Source: Streptomyces sp. B21-105 (lineage in GTDB: Bacteria; Actinomycetota; Actinomycetes; Streptomycetales; Streptomycetaceae). From it: a stretch of 64,000 nt of DNA. Made by a program: the position numbers and the translations under genes. Position 1 is the first letter of the stretch. Every line of letters begins with the position of its first letter. This document shows positions 12,201-48,300 of this stretch, one piece after another. The stretch lies in assembly GCF_036898465.1 (NCBI RefSeq), contig NZ_JARUMJ010000001.1:6944001-7008000 (forward strand), written 5' to 3'. Under the pieces are notes generated by a model that had not been told where the DNA came from, ran no database searches, and saw only the letters and a list, made by a program, of their open reading frames with translations.

Positions 12201-14091
12201 GAGACCGGGTGCTCGTCCACGCCGCCGCGGGCGGAGTGGGCATGGCCGCCGTGCAACTCGCCACGCTCTGGGGCGCGGAGGTCTTCGGCACCGCGAGCCC
12301 CGGCAAGCACGACGTGCTGCGCGCCGCCGGTCTGGCGGACGACCACATCGCCTCCTCGCGTACGACCGACTTCGCCGAGCGGTTCAAGGCGGCGACCGGC
12401 GGGCGCGGGATGGACGTCGTGCTCAACTCGCTCGCGGGGGAGTTCGTGGACGCGTCCCTGAGCCTGCTCGCACCCGGCGGCCGGTTCGGGGAACTGGGCA
12501 AGACCGACATCCGTACCGGCCTCGACGTGTCCTACCGGGCCTTCGACCTGGCGGACGCGGGCCCCGACCGCATCCAGGAGATCCTGGCCGAGGTCCTCGG
12601 GCTGTTCACGGCCGGCGCCCTGACGCCGCTGCCGGTCCGGCACCTGCCCGTCGGCCGTGCCAAGGAGGCCTTCCGGCTGATGGCGCAGGCCCGCCACGTC
12701 GGCAAGGTCGTGCTCACCACCGCTCCCTACGGCGACGGCACCGTCCTCGTCACCGGCGGCACCGGCGCCCTCGGCGGGCTCGTGGCGCGGCACCTCGTCG
12801 CCGAGCACGGCGTACAGAACCTCGTACTGACCGGCCGACGGGGCGCGACCGCCCCCGGCGTCACCGAACTGGCGGCCGACCTGACCGCCCTTGGCGCCCA
12901 CGTACGGGTGGCGGCCTGCGACGTGGCCGACAGGGACGCGCTCGCCGCCCTCCTCGCGGACGTCGAGCCGCCGCTGACGGCCGTGGTGCACGCGGCGGGC
13001 GTCCTCGACGACGGCGTGGTGGGATCGCTCACTCCCGAGCGGCTCTCCGCCGTGCTGCGGCCGAAGGCGGACGCCGCGTGGCATCTGCACGAGCTGACCC
13101 GTACGGCGGACCTCTCCGCGTTCGTCCTCTTCTCGTCGGCCGCGGGCACCTTCGGCGGCCCCGGCCAGGCCAACTACGCCGCCGCCAACACCGCCCTCGA
13201 CGCGCTCGCCGAACACCGCAGGGCACTCGGACTGCCCGCCGTCTCCCTGGCGTGGGGCCCGTGGGCCGCCGAGAGCACCATGACCGGCGGTCTCGGCGAC
13301 GGCGACCGCGCGCGGATGTCCCGCGGCGGGATCCGTCCGCTGGCCTCCGACGAGGCGCTGGCGCTCCTCGACGCCGCCTGCCGCACCGGGTCCGGCGCGC
13401 TCGCCGCGATCCGCCTCGACACCGCGGCGCTGCTCCGGCAGGCGGGCCCCCTGCCCGCCCTCCTCGGCGGCCTGGTCCGCCCGCCCGCCCGGGCGTCACG
13501 CACCGACGCGGCCGCACTGCCCGCGCGGCTGGCCGGACTCGGGGAGGAGCAGCGACGGCGAGCGGTGCTCGACGTCGTCCGCGGCCACGCGGCGGCGGTG
13601 CTCGGCCACGCCCGGGCCTCGGCCGTGGACAGCACGCGGGGATTCCTCGACGCGGGCTTCGACTCGCTCACCGCCGTCGAGCTGCGCAATCGGCTCAAGG
13701 ACGCCACAGGCCTGCGGCTCGCCGCGACCGTGGTGTTCGACCATCCGACCCCGGACGCCCTGGCCCGGTACGTCCTGGCAGAACTCGCGCTGCCCCGCAG
13801 GCCCGGACACCGGCCGGGCCGGGTGCGGGAGGCGGCGCGGGAGACGGGAACGGCGACCCGGACGACGCGTTGCGCCGCGCCATCGCGGCCATCCCGCTCG
13901 ACCGGCTCCGATCGGCGGGACTCCTCGACGAGTTGGCCCGGCTCGCGGGTGTGGCGGTGCCGCCGCCGACCCGCCCGGCCGACCCGGACGGGACGCAGGA
14001 CGGCCCCGCCGCGCTCCTGGACTCGCTGGAGTCCATGGGCGTCGACGACCTGCTCAAGATCGCGAACAACCATCAGCTCCACAGGGATTGA
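3215..14091 (+). CDS. sfaG: Type I modular PKS, two modules: KS-AT(mm)-KR-ACP / KS-AT(mal)-DH-ER-KR-ACP (one apparent frameshift)
   Basis: GTG start 2 nt after the preceding stop, with GGGAAG about 8 nt upstream. An N-terminal coiled-coil docking helix (from [13 protein letters not shown]) precedes KS1. Module 1: KS 3314-4590, AT 4890-5775 with GHSQG and YASH (methylmalonyl), A-type KR, ACP about 7470-7690. Module 2: KS 7744-8990, AT 9260-10200 with GHSLG and HAFH (malonyl), DH 10388-11200 with intact HxxxGxxxxP, ER 11790-12720 with an [10 protein letters not shown] cofactor motif, KR with LDD, ACP 13560-13780. The frame then switches: the docking domain (DDLLKIANN near its end) is read one frame back and stops at 14091. 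The start frame has no stop and runs straight into the next gene. I read this as one gene with a one-base deletion near 13811-13825. Expected chain product: C30-methyl, C31-OH and saturated C28-C29. Confidence 0.88.
3314..7690 (+). other. PKS module KS-AT(methylmalonyl)-KR(A-type)-ACP, installs C30/C29
   Basis: KS has DTACSAS, EAHGTGT and GHTQAAAG. The AT has GHSQG (about 5153-5167) and YASH (5458-5469), both typical of methylmalonyl-CoA. The KR lacks the LDD motif and has Trp eight residues before the catalytic Tyr ([11 protein letters not shown]). Gln is three residues before Tyr, the fingerprint of an A1-type KR giving an L-hydroxyl without methyl epimerisation. Catalytic Ser (FTSG), Tyr and Asn are present. 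Product expected: C31-OH next to C30-CH3. Domain edges are approximate. Confidence 0.88.
7744..13780 (+). other. Fully reducing PKS module KS-AT(malonyl)-DH-ER-KR-ACP, installs C28/C27
   Basis: This is the only module in the window with an ER. KS Cys lies in [10 protein letters not shown] has HAFH (malonyl). DH keeps His (10486-10488, in [12 protein letters not shown]) and Asp ([10 protein letters not shown] near 10977). The ER spans about 11790-12720 with [13 protein letters not shown] near 12222. The KR has LDD and the FSS/NYAAAN set. Full reduction fits the saturated C28-C29 link of sanglifehrin. Domain edges are approximate. Confidence 0.9.
13800..13856 (+). other. Apparent one-base deletion (frameshift) near the end of the second PKS gene
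   Basis: Upstream, frame 2 encodes a normal ACP ending [18 protein letters not shown]. Downstream of about 13856, frame 1 encodes a typical C-terminal PKS docking domain ([20 protein letters not shown]) to a stop at 14091, while frame 2 gives low-complexity Arg/Ser/Thr sequence. One missing C or G in the run CCGGGCCGGG (about 13811-13825) would restore a single frame through a Pro/Gly linker. Sequencing error and true mutation cannot be told apart here. All three frameshifts in this window have the same sign, which favours base-calling loss in GC runs. Confidence 0.85.
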
Positions 14092-14104
14092 GGGACGAGC
14101 ACCA

Positions 14105-39348
<25,244 letters not shown>

Positions 39349-39352
<4 letters not shown>

Positions 39353-42300
39353 CTGACCACGACCGCACGAACAGCACAGACCGCAGGGTGCGAGGAGCAG
39401 AAGCGTTGTCCAACGAACAGAGCGGCGACCAGAAGGTCCTGGAGACGCTGAAGCGGCTCACCACCGACCTCCGCCGCACGAAGCAGCGCCTGCGCGAGGC
39501 CGAGGACCGGGGCCACGAGCCGATCGCGATCGTCGGCATGGCGTGCCGCTACCCCGGCGGCGTCGTGTCGCCGGACGACCTGTGGCGGCTGGTGGACGAG
39601 GGCCGCGACGCCGTGTCCGGGTTTCCCGCCGACCGCGGCTGGGACCTCGGCGCGCTGTTCGCCGACGACCCCGACCGGCCGGGCAGCAGCCACACCCGCG
39701 AGGGTGGCTTCCTGCACGACGCGGGCGAGTTCGACGCCGGGTTCTTCGGCATCTCGCCGCGCGAGGCGCTGGCGATGGACCCGCAGCAGCGGCTGCTCCT
39801 GGAGACCTCCTGGGAAGCCGTGGAGCGGGCGGGCATCGACCCGGCGTCGCTGCGCGGCAGCCGTACCGGCGTGTACGCGGGAGTCATGTACCACGACTAC
39901 GGCACGGGCGCGGACCCGCTCCCCGAGGGTGTCGAGGGCCACCTGGGCCTCGGCACCGCCGGCAGTGTCGCCTCCGGTCGCATCGCGTACGTCCTGGGAC
40001 TGGAGGGCCCGGCCGTCACGCTGGACACCGCGTGCTCGTCGTCGCTGGTGGCGCTGCACTCCGCCGTACGGGCGCTGCGCGCGGGGGAGTGCACGATGGC
40101 GCTGGCCGGCGGTGCGACCGTGCTGTCCACCCCGGCCGTCTTCGTCGACTTCTCCCGGCAGCGCGGTCTCGCCGCCGACGGCCGCTGCAAGCCCTACTCC
40201 GCCCAGGCCGACGGCGTCGGCTGGTCCGAAGGCGCGGGCATGCTGCTCGTCGAACGGCTGGCCGACGCCGAACGGCTCGGCCACCCGGTCCTCGCGGTGC
40301 TGCGCGGGTCCGCGGTGAACCAGGACGGCGCCAGCAGCGGCCTCACCACGCCCAACGGGCCCGCGCAGCAACGGGTCATCCGGCAGGCGCTGGCCGACGC
40401 CCGGCTCGACCCGGTCGACGTGGACTTCGTGGAGGGCCACGGGACCGGTACGGCCCTGGGCGACCCGATCGAGGCGCAGGCGCTGCTCGCGACCTACGGC
40501 CAGGACCGGGACGAGCCGCTGTGGCTCGGCTCGGTGAAGTCGAACATAGGCCACACCCAGGCCGCCGCCGGCGTCGCGGGGATCATCAAGGCCGTCATGG
40601 CCCTCCGCCACGGTGTGCTGCCCGGCACCCCGCACCTGTCCGAGCTGTCCCCGCAGGTCGACTGGGGCTCCGGCGCGGTCGAGCCGCTGCGCGGGGCTCG
40701 CCCGTGGCCCGAGGCCGGCAGGCCGCGCCGGGCGGCGGTGTCGTCGTTCGGCATCAGCGGCACCAACGCCCACATCGTCCTGGAACAGGCACTGGAACAG
40801 GTACCGGCCGCACCGGCCGCGCTGGTCTCGGCCCCTGCGCCGACCGCCCCCGCGTCGGCCGGTTCGGCTGCGCCCGCCGAGGACCGGACCGAACCCGTCG
40901 CGGTCCCGGTCGTGTTGTCGGGCGCGACGGAGCCCGCGCTGCGCGCGCAGGCCCGACGGCTGGCCGCGCACCTCGCGGACCACCCCGACCTGGCCCCGGT
41001 GGACGTGGCGTACAGCGCGGCCACCGGCCGTACCGCCCTGCCCAGCCGCGCGGTCGTCGTGGCCGACGATCGCGACGGGCTGCTCGAAGGGCTCAACGCG
41101 CTCGCCGAGCAGCGGTCCCGCCCGGACGTCGTCACCGGCACCGCCGGGGCGGGCGTCCGGCGGACCGCGTTCGTCTTCCCGGGACAGGGCGCCCAGTGGG
41201 CGGGCATGGCCGTGCCGTTGCTCGACTCGTCGCCCGCGTTCGCGGCCCGGTGGGCCGAGTGCGGCCGCGCGCTCGCGCCGTACACCGGCTGGTCGCTCGA
41301 CGAGGCGGTCCGCTCACCGGAGGCCCTGGAGCGCGTCGACGTCGTACAGCCCGTGCTCTGGGCCGTCATGGTGAGCCTGGCCGAACTGTGGCGTGCGGCG
41401 GGCGTACGGCCCGATGCCGTCCTGGGCCACTCGCAGGGCGAGATCGCCGCCGCCTGCGTCGCGAACGCGCTGTCCCTGGAGGACGGCGCGAAGGTCGTCG
41501 CGCTGCGGGCGAAGGCCCTGCTGGCGCTCGCGGGCCGGGGCGGCATGCTGTCCGTACCGCTGCCGGAGGCCGAGGTGCGGGCCCGGCTCGCCCAGTGGCC
41601 CGGTCTGGGCGTGGCAGCCGTCAACGGCCCGTCGGCGGTGGTCGTCTCCGGCGCGGTGGCCGCTCTCGACGCGGCCCAGGCCGCCTGGGAGGCCGAGGAC
41701 GTCCGGGTGCGCCGCGTACCCGTCGACTACGCCTCGCACTCGCCGCAGGTTGAGGAGATCCGCGAGCGACTCGCGGCCGACCTGGCGGGCATCACCCCGC
41801 GCCGCACCGATGTCGCCTTCCTCTCCACCCTCACCGGCGAACCCCTCGACACCACCGGGCTGGACGCCGACTACTGGTACCGCAACCTGCGCGAGCCGGT
41901 CCGCTTCGAGGAAGCCACCCGCCGGGCGATCAAGGACGGCTACCGCGTCTTCATCGAGTCCGGGCCGCACCCGGTGCTCACCGTCGGCGTGCAGCAGACG
42001 GCCGAGGTCCTGGACGTCCCCGTCGCCTCGGTGGCCACCCTCCGCCGTGACCAGGGCGACCTGGGCCGGTTCCGTACGGCGTTGGCCGAGGCCGCCGTGC
42101 TCGGCACGCCCGTCGACTGGGCGGCCGAACTGGCCCCGTACGCACCGCGCAGGGTCGACCTGCCGACGTACGCCTTCCAGCGCGAGCGGTTCTGGCTCAC
42201 GCCGCAGCGCCGCGCCGCCGTGGCCGCGGCGGCGGGCGCCGACCCGTGGGAAGCCGGGTTCTGGGACGTCGTGGACCGCGTCGACGTCGAGGCGCTGTCC

Positions 42301-45300
42301 CGCGCGCTCGGCGTCGACACGGCCGAACCGCTCAGCGCCGTCGTGCCCGTGCTGTCCCAGTGGCACCGGGACCGGCACGAACGGTCGACCGTGGACACCT
42401 GGCGGTACGCGGTGGAGTGGGAGCGTCGCGCCGTCCCCGACGACGCGCGCCTGACCGGCCGGTGGCTCCTCGTCGTACCCGAGGGGCGCCCGGGCACGAC
42501 GCCCGCCGACTGCGTCCGCGTGCTCGCCGCCCGGGGAGCCGACGTCACGACGCTGGCCCTCGCCGACGGCGACAGCGGACGCGACGTGCTCGCCGCCCGC
42601 CTCGCCGAGGTCCGCGGCGAGGCGGGCGGCGACACCGGCCTCGCCGACGTCCGCTTCGCCGGCGTGCTGTCCCTGCTCGCCCTCCACGACGAGCCGCACC
42701 CCGAACACCCCGCCCTGCCGGCGGGCCTGGCCCTGACGGTCGCGCTCGTGCAGGCCCTCGGCGACGCCGGCGTCGACGCCCCGCTGTGGTGCGTCACCAG
42801 GGGCGCGGTCGCGGCCGGCCCCGCCGAGCGCGTCACCGCGCCCGCGCAAGCCCAGACGTGGGGCCTGGGCCGCGTCGTCGCCCTGGAGCACCCCGACCGC
42901 TGGGGCGGTCTCGTCGACCTGCCCGCCGAGCTGGACGACCGCGCGGCCGGCCGGCTGGCCGCCGTCCTCGCGGGCGACGGCGGCGACGAGGACCAGGTGG
43001 CGCTGCGCGACACCGGCCTCTCGGTGCGCCGCCTGGTCCGCGCACCGCTCGGCGCCGCCCCTGCCCCTCGCCGGTGGCAGCCCACCGGCACCGTGCTGCT
43101 CACCGGCGGCACCGGTGCGCTCGGCCCGCACCTGGTGCGCTGGCTGGCCGCCCAGGGCGCCGAGCGCGTCGTGCTGCCCGGCCGGCGCGGCGCGGCCGCC
43201 CCGGTCGCGGCGGAACTGACCGCCGAACTCGCCGGATCCGGCACCGCCCTCGAGTTCCCGGCCTGCGACGTCGCCGATCGCGACCAACTCCGCGCACTGG
43301 TCACCCAACTGGCCCAGGCCGGTACTCCGGTACGCAGTGTCCTGCACGCCGCGACCGCGCTGGAGCTCCGGCCGCTGACCGACACCCCGGTGGGCGAGTT
43401 CGCCGACGAGGTGGCCGCCAAGGTGCTCGGCGCCCGTCACCTCGACGAGCTCTTCGGCGGCGCCGGGGCCGACCTCGACGCCTTCGTCCTCTTCTCGTCC
43501 ATCGCGGGTGTGTGGGGCAGCGGTGAACACGCCCCCTACGCCGCCGCGAACGCCTACCTCGACGCGCTCGCCGAGGACCGCCGGGCCCGGGGCCTGACCG
43601 CGACGTCGGTCGCCTGGGGCATCTGGGCCGCCGTCAACGACTGGGACGGCATCCGCGAGGGCATCGACCCGGAGCGCGTACGCAGGCAGGGCCTGCCGTT
43701 CCTCGACCCCGACCTGGCCGTCGCGGGCCTGGGACAGGTGCTCGACCACGACGAGACCGCCGTCGCGCTCGCCGACGTGGACTGGGCCCGGTTCGTGCCG
43801 GTGTTCTGCTCGGCGCGGCGCAGGCCTCTCCTCGAGGGCGTACCGGAAGCCGCGGCCCTGCTGCGCGCCACCGCCGTCGACACCGGGACGACCTCGGCAT
43901 TGCGCGAACGGCTGGCCGCGCTGCCCGAAGGGGAGCGCACACGGGCCGTGACCGAACTGGTCCGTGAGCACGCGGCTGTCGTCCTCGGCCACGCCTCACC
44001 GTCGGCGCTCCCCGCCGACCGGGCGTTCCGCGACGTCGGGTTCGACTCGATCACCGCCGTCGAACTGCGCAACAGGATCGGCGCGGCCACCGGTCTGACG
44101 CTGCCCGCGACCCTGGTCTTCGACCACCCGTCGCCCGCCGCGCTCGCCGAGCACCTGCTCGCCGAGGCGTTCAGAGCCGTCGCGACGTCCGCGCCCGTCG
44201 TCACCGCGCGGACGGACGATGACGACGACCCGATCGCCATCGTCGGCCTCAGCTGCCGGTACCCGGGCGGCGTCGAGTCGCCGGACGACCTGTGGCGCCT
44301 GGTCGTGGCGGACGGGGACGCGGTGGGCGACCTGCCCGACGACCGGGCTGGGACCTCGACGCGCTCTACGACCTCGACCCGGACGCCCGGGCCGCAGCTA
44401 CGTGCGAGGCGGCGGCTTCCTGCCCGGTCTCGCGGACTTCGACGCGTCGTTCTTCGGGATCTCCCCGCTGGAGGCCCGCGCCACCGACCCGCAGCAGCGC
44501 CTCCTCCTCGAGGCGGCGTGGGAGGCGTTCGAGCACGCCGGCATCGACCCGGCGGGCCTGCGCGGCAGCCGTACGGGCGTCTTCGCGGGCGCCAACGTCG
44601 GTGACTACGCGTCCAGCCGGGGCCCTGGCGCCGGAGGCTCCGACGGGCAGCTCCTCACCGGCAACGTGCCGAGCGTCGTGTCCGGCCGGATCTCCTACAC
44701 CCTCGGCCTGGAGGGGCCGGCCGTTACGGTCGACACGGCCTGTTCGTCGTCGCTGGTCGCACTCCACCTGGCCTGCCAGTCGGTGCGCCGGGGTGAGAGC
44801 GACCTGGCCCTGGCGGGCGGCGTCGCCGTGATGTCCAGCCCGGCCGCGCTGATCGGCTTCTCCGCCCAGCGCGGTCTGTCCGGCGACGGCCGCTGCAAGG
44901 CGTTCGCCGACGCGGCTGACGGCACCGGCCTGGCCGAGGGCGTCGGCTTCGTGCTGGTCGAGCGGCTGTCCCGGGCACGGGCCCGGGGTCATCGCGTGCT
45001 CGCCCTGGTCCGCGGCTCCGCCATCAACCAGGACGGCGCGTCCAACGGGCTGACCGCGCCCAGCGGCCCGGCCCAACAGCGCGTGATCACCGCAGCGTTG
45101 GGAGACGCCGGTCTGCGGCCGTCCGACGTGGACGCCGTGGAGGCGCACGGCACCGGCACCCGCCTCGGCGACCCGATCGAGGCACAGGCGCTGCTGGCCA
45201 CGTACGGCCGCGACCGGACCGAGCCGCTGTGGCTCGGCTCGGTGAAGTCCAACATCGGTCACACCCAGGCGGCTTCGGGCGCCGCCGGCGTGATCAAGAT

Positions 45301-48300
45301 GGTGCAGGCCGTCCGGCACGGACTGCTGCCGAGGACGCTGCACGTCGACGCGCCCACCGCACAGGTCGACTGGACGGTCGGCGCCGTCTCGCTGCTCACC
45401 GAGCCGTTGGAGTGGCCCACCGTGGACCGCCCACGCCGTGCGGGCATCTCGTCGTTCGGCCTGTCCGGCACGAACGCCCACGTGATCATCGAGCAGGCAC
45501 CCGCCGAGCACGAGCCCGCCGAGCACGAGCCCGGTGAACACGCGCCCGTCGCCGACGCGCCGGAGCCCGGCGCCCAGCCGGATCCGGTCGTGGTGTGGCC
45601 GGTGCACGGTCGTACCGAGGCCGCCCTCCGCGCGCAGGCGGCGCGGCTGCGTGACCATGTGGCGGCCGTTCCCGACGCCCGCCCGGCGGACATCGGCTGG
45701 TCGCTGGCGGTCGGCCGTACCGCGTTCGACCACCGGGCAGTCGTGCTCGGCGCCGACAGGGCCGAACTGCTGAGCGGCCTCGACGCCGTCGCCGTCGCCG
45801 GCGCCACCGCCCGCCCGGCGGCGCAGGACGCCGCCGCGGGCGCCGACCGGGTCGCGTTCGTCTTCCCCGGCCACGGCGCCCAGTGGCCCGGCATGGCCAA
45901 GGGGCTCCTTCAGGAGTTCCCGGTGTTCCGGGAGAGCGTGCACGCGTGCGCGGAAGCGTTCGCCGAGTTCATCGAATGGGACCTGCTCGACGTGCTCCAC
46001 GACGTCGAGGGCGCGCCGCCGTTGCACCGCGTGGACGTCGTGCAGCCCGCGCTGTTCACGATGATGGTGTCGCTGGCCGCGCTGTGGCGCGCACACGGCG
46101 TGCACCCGTCGGCGGTGGTCGGCCACAGCCAGGGCGAGATAGCCGCCGCGTACGTGGCGGGCGCACTGACCCTGCGTGACGCGGCCCGGATCGTCGCCAC
46201 CCGGGGCAAGGCGTGGCTGACGCTGGCGGGCACCGGCGGCATGGCGGCCGTCGCGCTGCCCAAGGCGGAGGTGCTCCGGCGGCTGGAGCCGTGGGGGGCG
46301 AGTCTCGACATCGCGGCGGTCAACGACCCCCGCTCCGTCACCGTCGCAGGCGACCTCGACGCGCTGGAGGAACTGCTCACCGGCCTGGAGGGCGAGGGCG
46401 TACGGGTGCGTCGCGTCCGGCAGATCGTCGGCGCGGGCCACACGGCGCACGTGGACGTGCTGCGGGACCGTCTCGTCGAGGCGCTGGCGCCGACCGCCCC
46501 CCGTTCGTCGGCGATCCCGTTCTACTCCACGGTGACCGGCGGCCTGCTCGACACCGCGGGCCTCGACGCGCGCTACTGGTACGAGAACGCGCGCCGGACC
46601 GTGGAGTTCGAGCAGGCCGTGCGCGCCATGGCCGAGCAGGGCCACGGGCCGTTCCTCGAGGTCAGCGGGCATCCGATGTTCACCGTGGCCCTGCAGCAGA
46701 CGCTGGAGGACGCGGGCAGCGGGGCCGCCGCGCTCGGCACCCTGCGCCGGGACGAGGGCGGCCGCGAGCAGTTCCTGCGCGCCGCCGCCGAGGCGCACAC
46801 GGCGGGCGCCACCGTCGACTGGCGGCCCGTCTTCGCGGGCACCGGCGCCCGCACGGTCGAGCTGCCGACGTACGCGTTCCAGCGCGCCCGGCACTGGCTG
46901 GAGCCCTCGGTGGGCGCCGGCGACATGACGGCGGCGGGCCTGGCCCCGGCCGGGCACCCGCTCCTCGGCGCCGAGGTCGACCTCGCGGGCGGTGGGCTCG
47001 TCCTCACCGGCAGGCTCTCCGCCGCCGCCCAGCCGTGGCTGCCCGGCGAGGTGCCCGGGGCGGTGCTCGTCGACCTCGTCCTGGCCGCGGCCGACCGGGT
47101 CGGCAGCGCGGGCATCGGCGAACTGACCGCGTACGCGCCGCTCGCGCTCGCCGAGGGCGCCGTCACCGTGCAGGTGCGGGTCGGCGAGCCCGACGGCGAC
47201 GGCACCCGGTCGGTCGGCGTGCACGGGCGGACCGACGGTGGGTGGGCGCGCCACGCCGAAGGCACGCTCGTGGCCCGCACCGCGCCCGGCGCCGCGCTCA
47301 CCCCATGGCCGCCGGCGGGCGCCGAGCCCGTCGACGACCTCTACGCCGGCCTCGACGCGGCCGGCGTAAATCCCGCCCCGGCGTGGCGTGCCGTACGGAC
47401 CGCGTGGCGTCGCGGCGACGACGTGTTCGCCGACGTGGCGCTCGACGCCGACGCCGCCGAACGGGCCGACGGCTTCGCCCTCCACCCCGTGCTGCTCGAC
47501 GCCGCCCTGCACGCCGTCCTCGACACCGACCGGGTGCCCGCCGCGTGGTCGGGGGTACGCCTGCACGCGACCGGCGCACGGGCCGTGCGGGTACGCGGCG
47601 AGCGCACCGGCCCGGACACCATGGCCCTCACCCTGGCCGATCCCGCCGGCGACCCGGTGCTCACCGTCGACTCGGTCCGGTTCGGCGCCGTGACGGACCG
47701 CGCCGTCCCCGGGCGGATCGGTCGCGACGCCCTGTTCCGCGTGGACTGGGTCCCGGCGGCCGCGACCGACGCCGAGGCCAGGTCCGGCCGGTGGGCGGTG
47801 CTCGGGGCCGATCCGCTGGGCGCCGCCCAGGAGCTGCGCGGCCTCGGGCATCCCGTGGTCGGCGCGGCGGACCCGGCGGCCCTGCGCGAGGTACCCGACG
47901 CCGTCCTGGTCACCGCCGTGAGCGGTCAGGGCGACGTGCCCGCCGAGGTGCGCTCCGTCGCGCACGCCACGCTGGCGGTCGTCCAGGCATGGCTGGCCGA
48001 CGACCGGTTCGCCGCCGTCCCGCTCGTCGTGCTCACGCGCGGTGCGGCGGCCGACCAGGCATCCGATCTCGCGGGCGCCGCCGCCTGGGGCCTGGTGCGG
48101 TCGGCCCAGTCGGAGCACCCCGACCGGTTCGTCCTGGTCGACACCGACGGCGAGCCCGAGTCGTGGCGGGCGCTCCCCGCCGCGCCGGCCGCCGGGGAAC
48201 CCCAGCTCGCGCTGCGCGGCGGCGCGGCTCTGGTGCCGCGCCTCGCCCACCTCGCCGAAAGGGACGGCGTCGCGCCGTGGGACCCGGCCGGCACCGTCCT

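Noticed and set aside
13800..14100. Programmed -1 ribosomal frameshifting
   Set aside because: No slippery heptamer or downstream structure is apparent, and there is no known need for it in modular PKSs; a lost base in a GC run is simpler.
44292..44831. Separate small gene in the third frame
   Set aside because: Only its part between the two G-run deletions (about 44348-44390) is real KS sequence; the rest is a shadow.
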